Positions 43,113 to 49,709 of a stretch of DNA of 49,709 nt are shown here, piece by piece; the first letter of the stretch is position 1; every line of letters begins with the position of its first letter. This DNA is from Candidatus Absconditabacterales bacterium (GTDB lineage Bacteria; Patescibacteriota; Gracilibacteria; Absconditabacterales; Absconditicoccaceae), in NCBI GenBank assembly GCA_023228925.1, contig JALOAF010000004.1, positions 1-49,709 of the forward strand, given 5' to 3'. The notes beneath the pieces were generated by a model. That model did not search any database. It worked only from the letters and a program-made list of their open reading frames with translations, and was not told where the DNA came from. A program made the translations under genes and the position numbers.

Positions 43113-45554
43113 ATGCCACGTATTGAAGATGTAATAAAAGATTTATGAGTTGCTAAGGGTACTTTTTCTAGATATTATGAAAAAGTTACTGGAAAAGAAA
43201 TAACAGCTAAAACTGTTATAGTTTCTGATGCAAACTTATTAAAAATCAAAAAACTTTTAGAAAAAAATTGAAAGTTGGGTCAAAAGACTGTTAAAAAAGA
43301 AGAGACTAAACCAAATGCATTAAAGTCTGATGAATTAATGTGATGAGGATTTTTGGCATGACTTTGATTTACAAAACAAGAAGAAACTCCTGTATATGAA
43401 GAGGATGATGAAGATGAAATAATTGAAGATTTAACAGAAGAGGAAGAGGCTGAAATACAAAAGCACATTCAAAATGAATTTACTCCTAAAGTTGAAAAAA
43501 AACCAACAATTAAAAAACCTGAAAAATCTAGTGTTTCTGTAACAACACAGGATATTATTTCTCACAGTGGTAGACCTGCACCCAAAACTATCACTTATGA
43601 AAAACCAAGATATGATAAAAAACCTGGAGGAGATTACAATAAATGACAAAAAATAAAGTGAACTATTACAACAACAACTGCTAAATATAGAGACAAAGCA
43701 GAAGATAAAAATAAAATTGAAGTACAAACAAATATTGTTAAAAAGCCAAAAGTAGCTACTACTTCAGCTAACTTGGTAAAAAAAGCCGAAATAGTTATTG
43801 ATTGAAACATTTCTGTAAAGGAATTTTCTGAAAAAATGTGAGTACCTCTTATGGAGTTAATGAAAGTTTTGATGCAAAACCAATTGATGTTGGGAGTTAC
43901 TGCAAATTTAGATTTTGATACTGCATCTTTGATTGCTGAAGAATTTGGAGTTATAGTAAAAAAAGAAGAAAACAAACAGATGGACTTGGAAAGTTTTATT
44001 ACTGGTGATTTACAGTCTTTGCTGGATATGGATAAAGAAGCTTCAAATTTAAAAGAAAGAGCTCCTATTGTGACTATTATGGGACATGTGGATCATGGTA
44101 AAACTACTCTACTTGATTATCTTAGAAAAACTGCATTTGCTTCCAAAGAGGCTTGAGGAATTACCCAATCTATTTGAGCATCAATTGCAGAATGTAATGG
44201 TAAACAAATAACTTTTATTGATACACCATGACATGAATTATTCACAGATCTTAGAGCTAGATGAGCAAAACTAACAAATGTTGCCGTGATAGTTGTTGCT
44301 GCTGATGATAGTGTGATGCCACAAACTATAGAATCTATAAATCATGCTAAATCTGCTGGAGTTCCAATTATTATTGCTATTACAAAAACAGATAAAGAAG
44401 GTAAAAAAAATATAGAGCAAATAAAGACGGATTTATCTGCAAACGGTATTACTCCTGAAGATTGGGGATGAGAAACTCCAATTATTCCAGTTTCTGGTAA
44501 AACTGGATTGTGAATTCCAGAACTTTTGGAAGCAATTCTTTTACAATCAGAAATATTGGAATTAAAATATAATCCAGATAGATCCGCTATATGAGTGGTT
44601 TTGGATGCACATAAAGATCCAAAACAATGAGTTGTAACAAGTATGATAGTTATGACAGGAACATTGAAAGTAGGAGATGTAATAGTGGCCTACAATACTT
44701 ATGGTAAAGTTAGAAGAATGCAAGACCGGACTTGAAAGATGATTAAAGTTGCTAAATGAGGAGAACCAATTCAAATACTTTGAATTACTGATTTGCCAGA
44801 AGCAGGTAGGATGGTAGAGGTTGTGAAAAATGAAAAAGAAGCTAGTACAAAAATAACATTGATTCAAGAACAAGAAATAAAACAAGGTTCTAAATCAGCA
44901 GTTCAAGATTTCTTATCTAAATTGTGAGCTTGAGATAGTGACGAAAAAACAGAATTAAGATTAATCTTAAAATCTGATGGATCTAGTAGTTTGAGTGCAT
45001 TGGAACAGGCTGTTCTTTGAGTTTCTACACCAGACAATGTTATTATTAAAATAGTGCATCAAGATGTATGACATTTTAATGATTCAGATCTTTCTTTAGC
45101 GCAAGCATCTGGAGCATTGTTGTTATGATTTAATATTTCTATAAATTCTGTATTAAAGAAAAAAGCAGAACAAATGAAAGTAGAAATGAAAGCTTATGAT
45201 GTGATATATGAATTGACTACATACTTAGAAGATTTGACTATGTGAATGATAAAGTACGAAGAGATAGAAGTAGTTACTTGAAAATTAGAAATATTATGAA
45301 TTTTCTATACAAAGTGAAAAGAAATGGTTGTGGGTGGGAAAGTAATTGAGTGAATCGCTCAAAACAAATCTAAATTTAGAGTTATTAGATGAGAAGATAT
45401 TATTGCTTGATGAGAAATAATCTCTCTCCACAAAAATAAAGATGAAATTAAAAAAGCAAATGAATGAGAAGAATGTGGTATGAAAGTAAAAGTATCCAAA
45501 AAAATAGAAGAATGAGATATAATAGAGTTCTGGGAAATGCAAGAAGTGAAGTAG
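43113..45554 (+). CDS. infB: translation initiation factor IF-2
   Basis: Brings initiator tRNA to the small subunit. 813 residues: an acidic/lysine-rich N-terminal region (1-230), an IF2_N-like segment ([20 protein letters not shown]), and G domain GHVDHGKTT (about 324-332), DTPGHE, TKTD. Domains II-IV end in [17 protein letters not shown] occurs once in RRMQD-[CGG]-TGKM, a variable place that does not decide its reading. Start is ATG 43113. Confidence 0.96.
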
Positions 45555-45704
45555 TTTATCAAGTTGAAAGTTGGAGTGTTTTTTAATATAAATATTTCAA
45601 AAACAATATTGATATTTGGACATGAAATTCAAAAGAAGAAAGTATAAAAAAACTTTTATTCTAGGTTTATTCTAGGTATGTTATATTATATAAATAGATG
45701 AAAT

Positions 45705-46583
45705 TTATTTTATAAGTTCTATGTCGCTAAAATACCCAAAACAGATTGGTCCAGTATTTCATTCATCGGATTGTTCCAATATTTTCATTCAAGCATATAT
45801 TTTGATAGGACTATTTTTGCTAGATTTTTTTAGAGCTTCCAATGTGGCTTTATCAAGAGTATATAATTTACCAAATCAAATTTTACTCAAAGTTAAGTTA
45901 TTATAAATTAAAGTAGAAATACTTCAATCAATACCGCATCATATTGGCAAACGGGATGGATTATTGGTTTGTCCAAATCTATTTATAAATTGTTTATTCG
46001 TAATATTTTTTGTTAAAACAAAATAATATTGTTCTGTTGGAATATTATTTTTTGGATCGCATTCATCTTCTGTACCTCATGGACCACCACATGGATTATA
46101 GATATAATTTTCTTTTTCTAGGTATCATTCTAATATCAGGTGTCATCATTCTATTTGGACATTGCCAACATTTTCTCAGAAACATCATGCAAAGTAATCC
46201 TCATCTTGTATATCATCATAATATCCTAGCAAAAAGTTAGCACCATTTTGTCCAAAAACTCTTGGCAATAATTTGCTATCTATTGTATTTATTTTTTTTA
46301 AGATGTTGTATATTTTTTGCTTATGATAATTTTTATCTTTTCATTTTTTTTCTAAAATATTGTCAATACTTGAAATAAATTCCATTAGTCTAAGTATTCA
46401 TGTATTACAATTATGTGTTTTTAGTTGTTGTGGAAGTTTTTGGTAACTTGTAGAATTCCAAGTCCTAACAAATGTTTTAACAGCATTTTTTGTCGCTACG
46501 GATGTATCAATGTGGTCTCAATTGGTGAAAAAAGACAATGAGATAATTATTCACAATAATATAGATAATAATGTTTTTTTCAT
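45705..46583 (-). CDS. secreted protein, function unknown
   Basis: 292 residues. Signal peptide MKKTLLSILLGIIISLSFF followed by TNGDHI. The rest has many aromatic and Asn residues and cysteine/glycine patches: CGGPGGTEDECDP and PIGCGIDGS. Several UGA glycines, so it is native to this genome. No family recognised. It lies downstream of a decayed reading frame on the same strand. Confidence 0.65.
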
Positions 46584-46629
46584 GATAAATGTTGTATTAT
46601 GTTTTTAAAATAGTATTTGTATTTTGTAA

Positions 46630-46935
46630 CTATTTCTCTAAGAAAAATCATCAAATCCATTCATATCATTCTCAAACTAAAATTTCAAAGCTATCTCATT
46701 TGTTATTATTTAATTTTTTCATTATGTTTTCAATATATTTTCAGTGCTCTTTGATAGTTGTATCTTGGTCAATATTAAATTTGCTAGTTTTAATCAAGAT
46801 TTTCCATTTATAAATAATGCAAATAAGTTGTATATGTTTCAGTTATTATCTTTTCGTTCTTTATACAAGGTATTACAATCTTTTATCAATTTATCTTTTT
46901 TAGAATTGGCTATCTTTTGTTGATCCGCCTAGAAA
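46630..46935 (-). pseudogene. decayed gene fragment (two overlapping frames)
   Basis: On the minus strand one frame reads protein-like from about 46935 (ADQQKIANSKKDKLIKDCN, LYKE-W-KDNNGNIYNLF, then FINGK). Near 46790 protein-like character moves to the next frame (FNIDQDTTIKEHGKYIENIM, ILVGEGYEWIGGFFLEK, stop at 46630). No start codon or upstream signal sequence survives. The likely history is one frameshift plus loss of the 5' part. It could instead be a sequencing error in a real small gene. Confidence 0.4.
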
Positions 46936-47097
46936 ATGATAATTTTTTTTATTCTTTTAATGATATATATATTCTTTATTTAATCAATACAAGAATCCAA
47001 AGGAAAACAAAAATTGCTTGAAAATTAAGTAATTTTATATATACATGTTTCATGCATGTTTCATGTGTTATCATATTTATTTATAAAATATAAAATA

Positions 47098-48258
47098 ATG
47101 TGAAAAAAATTATTTCTTTTGGCTTTAGTTGTGGCTTTGTCCTCTCTATCTATAACTTTTTGACAAAATTATTCTATGGAAGAAAGAATGGCTTATGACT
47201 ATGCCTATAAAAATGGAATTACTACTATGAATTCAATCCAAAGTGCTGATATGTGATGATGACTTACTAGGATTGCTATGGCAAAGATGCTTTCAAATTA
47301 TGCTATAAATACATTGTGATTGAGTCCAGATACTAGTAAAGATTGTTCTTTTGCTGATGTCAGTACTACTTTAGATACAAAATATGGTAATTGAGTGACA
47401 AAAGCATGTCAATTAGGTTTGATGTGAGTAGGGATTGCTAATTTTTATCCAAATGGTCTGGTTACGAGAGCAGAATTTGGGACTGTACTCTCAAGAGCAT
47501 TAAATGCAAAAGATAGGACAAAATTAGACAAAATGAATAATGCAAGTCCTTACTATGCACAGCATTTGAAATACTTGAAAGAGCAATGAATTATGAATAA
47601 TATTTCAAATTCAAATAGTTTAGAGCGCAGATGACGAGTTATGACCATGCTGATGAGAAGTGATGAAAATAGCAATAATGATTCGTGACGAGATTTAATT
47701 GAAGAAGGTAATGGATTCACTTATCGTTCAAAAATTGTGCAACGGTGGAATTGAAATAATTATAGAAATGAAGAATATTGATTCCATTTAACTCTTCCAG
47801 AAACTTGGAATGATTGTATAGTAGCTCATCAACAAACAGTTAGTAAAAAAACAAATAAAACTGAACACGAAGAATTTCAGTTAATTTGTCCATGGGAGTA
47901 TGCATGAGATAGCAATGTAAATTCATATATTCCAAACTGATATGCAAGGTTAGTAGATATCGTAGTTGTATGACCTGATACTAATGATTGGACTTTGAGC
48001 TATCTAGCAGATCAAACATTATTGGAGAACAATAAATATAAATTTTGATTTGGAATATCTGATGCAAGTAAAGATATCTTTGATTGAAAAATTAATGCGA
48101 GTGATTTAGAGTGCTGAAAATATCCAAATTGTACTTGTCACGAAAAAGATAGTTATTTGAAATGAGAATATTGGGATAAAGTACCAGATAATTATCAAGA
48201 AATTTGATGTTTCATTACAACTATAGTAAAGGATCATATTGAAATATTTGATGTTTAA
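47098..48258 (+). CDS. secreted SLH-like domain protein
   Basis: 386 residues. Signal peptide MGKKLFLLALVVALSSLSIT. Residues about 28-165 resemble S-layer homology repeats: GLTRIAMAKMLSNYAI, CSFADVS, VTKACQLGLMGVGIANFYPN followed by GLVTRAEFGTVLSRAL, and AQHLKYLKEQGIM. The C-terminal half (180-386) is unknown and has a cysteine cluster (ECGKYPNCTCHEKD). SLH proteins bind cell-wall glycans, and many are reported in Absconditabacteria/Gracilibacteria genomes. The second codon is UGA, read as Gly. Confidence 0.78.
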
Positions 48259-48292
48259 TTTATACTATCATTAATATATATTGTTATTTAAG

Positions 48293-48320
48293 AAAAAGGT
48301 CTCATAAAAAGACCTTTTTT
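48293..48320. terminator. bidirectional intrinsic terminator
   Basis: AAAAAGGTCT-CATAAAA-AGACCTTTTTT between the convergent SLH-like and CHAP genes, also close to the point where sequence character changes. Confidence 0.8.
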
Positions 48321-48335
48321 TGAAGAAAACTACAA

Positions 48336-49337
48336 TTAATATTGATATGATGGCGCTCGTAGCCAGCCTTGAATAGTATAACCAGTCGGATTAGAAACGG
48401 TTGTTCCACTCCTAGATATTTGAGCACCAATGGGAGCCCACGATGTTCCAGAATTCTGGTGAGCAATTTTTATAAATGAGCTTGTCACTTGAATAATAAT
48501 TGCTACATGTCCGTAGCCTTGTGATCCACCCGACATACATAATATGTCGCCAGGTCTCGGCTCAACTGTTCCACCATTTGCATATGCTATTAGTCCTTTT
48601 GCTGATGCATTGCCATACCATGTATTTGCATTACCACCTTGAGAGCCAGTGTTAATAATGTTTAATCCGTACACTTGGCTATAATATCTGTTGCAAAATT
48701 CCGTGCATTGGTAATAACCACTGGAAAGATTGGATGTTCCATTACAATAAACATTAGCACCATTGACACTTCCTAGGTTCGCACCATAAACCCAGTTACT
48801 GGTATACATTGGACTTGTATAGACAAGAATTGGTTCAGCGTAGTATCGATAGCCATAAGAGCCATCAATAGTCATTGGATAGAAGTTGACAATTCCTCTA
48901 GAAAATGTTGCATAAAATGTAACATCTACGTAACTAACTCCAGCAGAGTATGATGCTTGTCCAGCGATACCACCACACAATGAAGCAGCTTTTACATATG
49001 CTGTACCAGCTATGCCAAAATTACTACCATCTTGTTTCGAAATTCTGACAGTAAATTGGTTTCCGCTTTTACTTTGAAGCTTCGCTCGAAGGATACCACC
49101 ACTGTGTATGCCACAATTGCCACCAATTGTGACAGAAGAGCTACTATTTGATGTATAGTTGCCTACAGTCGGAGATGAATAGTAGGTTACAGAACTGGTA
49201 GCCTTCATATTGAATAGTGGTTCGTTTAGTTCTGGTTGCTCGGCTAGCACCATACTTTCCTTTTCGCAGGAAACGAAAAACATTCCTGCTATCATTAGCA
49301 CTGTAAACAGTGCAAAAAAATTCAATTTTGTATTCAT
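48336..49337 (-). CDS. CHAP-domain lipoprotein, foreign character (standard code)
   Basis: 333 residues. MNTKLNFFALFTVLMIAGMF leads to a lipobox VSC|EKES, the Bacteroidota style. About 50-190 is a Gly/Ser/Tyr-rich beta domain. The C-terminal third is a CHAP-type cysteine peptidase/amidase: YQCTEFC with Cys211, PRPGDIL, GYGHVAII with His277, HQNSG, and GWLRAPSY. It would cut peptidoglycan peptides. All glycines are GGN, there are no internal UGA, and CGA lies at arginine-like places (GWLRAP, GILRAKL, YGYRYY). An upstream in-frame ATG at 49370 is less likely because it would precede the signal peptide. Confidence 0.88.
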   Translation of the reverse strand: MNTKLNFFALFTVLMIAGMFFVSCEKESMVLAEQPELNEPLFNMKATSSVTYYSSPTVGNYTSNSSSSVTIGGNCGIHSGGILRAKLQSKSGNQFTVRISKQDGSNFGIAGTAYVKAASLCGGIAGQASYSAGVSYVDVTFYATFSRGIVNFYPMTIDGSYGYRYYAEPILVYTSPMYTSNWVYGANLGSVNGANVYCNGTSNLSSGYYQCTEFCNRYYSQVYGLNIINTGSQGGNANTWYGNASAKGLIAYANGGTVEPRPGDILCMSGGSQGYGHVAIIIQVTSSFIKIAHQNSGTSWAPIGAQISRSGTTVSNPTGYTIQGWLRAPSYQY

Positions 49338-49709
49338 TTTGTAATTTTTTTTGTTTTTTCTAACTCTCAATAGGAAAGAATCAGAGCTTTCTTTATTAGT
49401 AGTCCTATTTACTACGGTTTTTTACAAAGTAACTTTCTTTGGATGTTGAGTAACAAAGTCATCACACTTCGGATTTCGTCTTCTCTTGGAGAAAATTTAC
49501 TTTCTTTTGAAAATCTATATTCAGATCTCGGGTTTTTGAACTATATTTATTTGAAAATGAAATTCAAGAGAGAAATCTAGTGGGTTAATTATCATTCAAA
49601 AAGCACCACCAAATAAATATAGTTAGATTCCTTCATTCCCTAACTAAATTAAAAGATGGTGCAAACACAATGATGTAAAAAAGGACAAATAACTCAAGAG
49701 GAAAGAGTA
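49338..49709. other. spacer at right edge, probably part of the foreign segment
   Basis: No gene seen. Base composition is closer to the CHAP gene than to the rest of the window. An extended hairpin lies at about 49596-49664 (GCACCA...TGGTGC outside, TAGTTAG...CTAACTA inside). Confidence 0.4.

Noticed and set aside
46589..46813. 74-residue plus-strand frame
   Set aside because: Hydrophobic, F/Y/S-rich shadow opposite the decayed minus-strand gene; no start context or family.

Overview
The window is AT-rich bacterial chromosome that only reads sensibly if UGA is an in-frame glycine codon. Almost every gene carries UGA at family-invariant glycines (Walker A of FtsH, GQDPYHG of Ung, HELGH of FtsH), which points to Absconditabacteria (SR1) or Gracilibacteria. 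In addition, CGA, and at least once CGG, sits where conserved protein families have tryptophan (Ung, M20 peptidase, PAP2, SDR, HI0933-like flavoprotein). CGU and CGC still fall on conserved arginines. A tRNA with anticodon CCG that carries tryptophan-type identity features lies about 700 bases from tRNA-Trp(CCA). As I recall, this double recoding has been reported computationally for one clade of Absconditabacteria, so that is the most likely source. All proteins below are read with UGA=Gly and CGA/CGG=Trp unless stated. Stops are UAA and UAG only.

Layout. 1-1700: possible transposase tail, a membrane coiled-coil protein, tRNA-Trp, two odd 73-bp tandem repeats derived from the tRNA 5' half, RNase P RNA and the CCG tRNA. 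1700-13800: mostly plus strand, with ung, a permuted papain-like protein, recG (minus), an FtsH protease, PSP1 protein, TPR protein, M20 peptidase, nucleotidyltransferase and dnaB. 13800-17190: a chain of hairpins that looks like a small RNA, an OLD-type ATPase/TOPRIM nuclease, and about 950 gene-free bases with an inverted-repeat-bounded structured element. 17190-21040: nth, PAP2, a small protein, a Trm11-like methylase and a VanW-like secreted protein. 21160-28790 (minus): an extra ATP synthase epsilon gene, ftsZ, ftsA, a nucleotidyltransferase, a pilin-like protein, dnaN and a MiaB-family radical SAM enzyme. 28790-32540: AT-rich spacer, small membrane proteins, a FabG-type SDR and an endonuclease/exonuclease/phosphatase-fold protein. 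32630-38980 (minus): complete F0F1 ATP synthase operon in the order B-E-F-H-A-C-G-D, with epsilon moved between alpha and gamma. 39200-42920 (minus): flavoprotein, rarA, tig. 43110-48260: infB, two secreted proteins (one SLH-like) and a decayed gene.

The right end (about 48330-49709) is different. It holds one CHAP-domain lipoprotein with a Bacteroidota-style signal peptide, only GGN glycine codons and CGA at arginine-like positions. It is either a recent acquisition still in the standard code or a chimeric assembly join.

Together the genes describe a minimal cell with replication (dnaB, dnaN, rarA), repair (ung, nth, recG), division (ftsA/ftsZ), translation (infB, tig, rnpB) and a proton-type ATP synthase. 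Cell-surface proteins (pilin-like, SLH, VanW, papain-like) would suit an attached or host-dependent lifestyle; that last point is inference.
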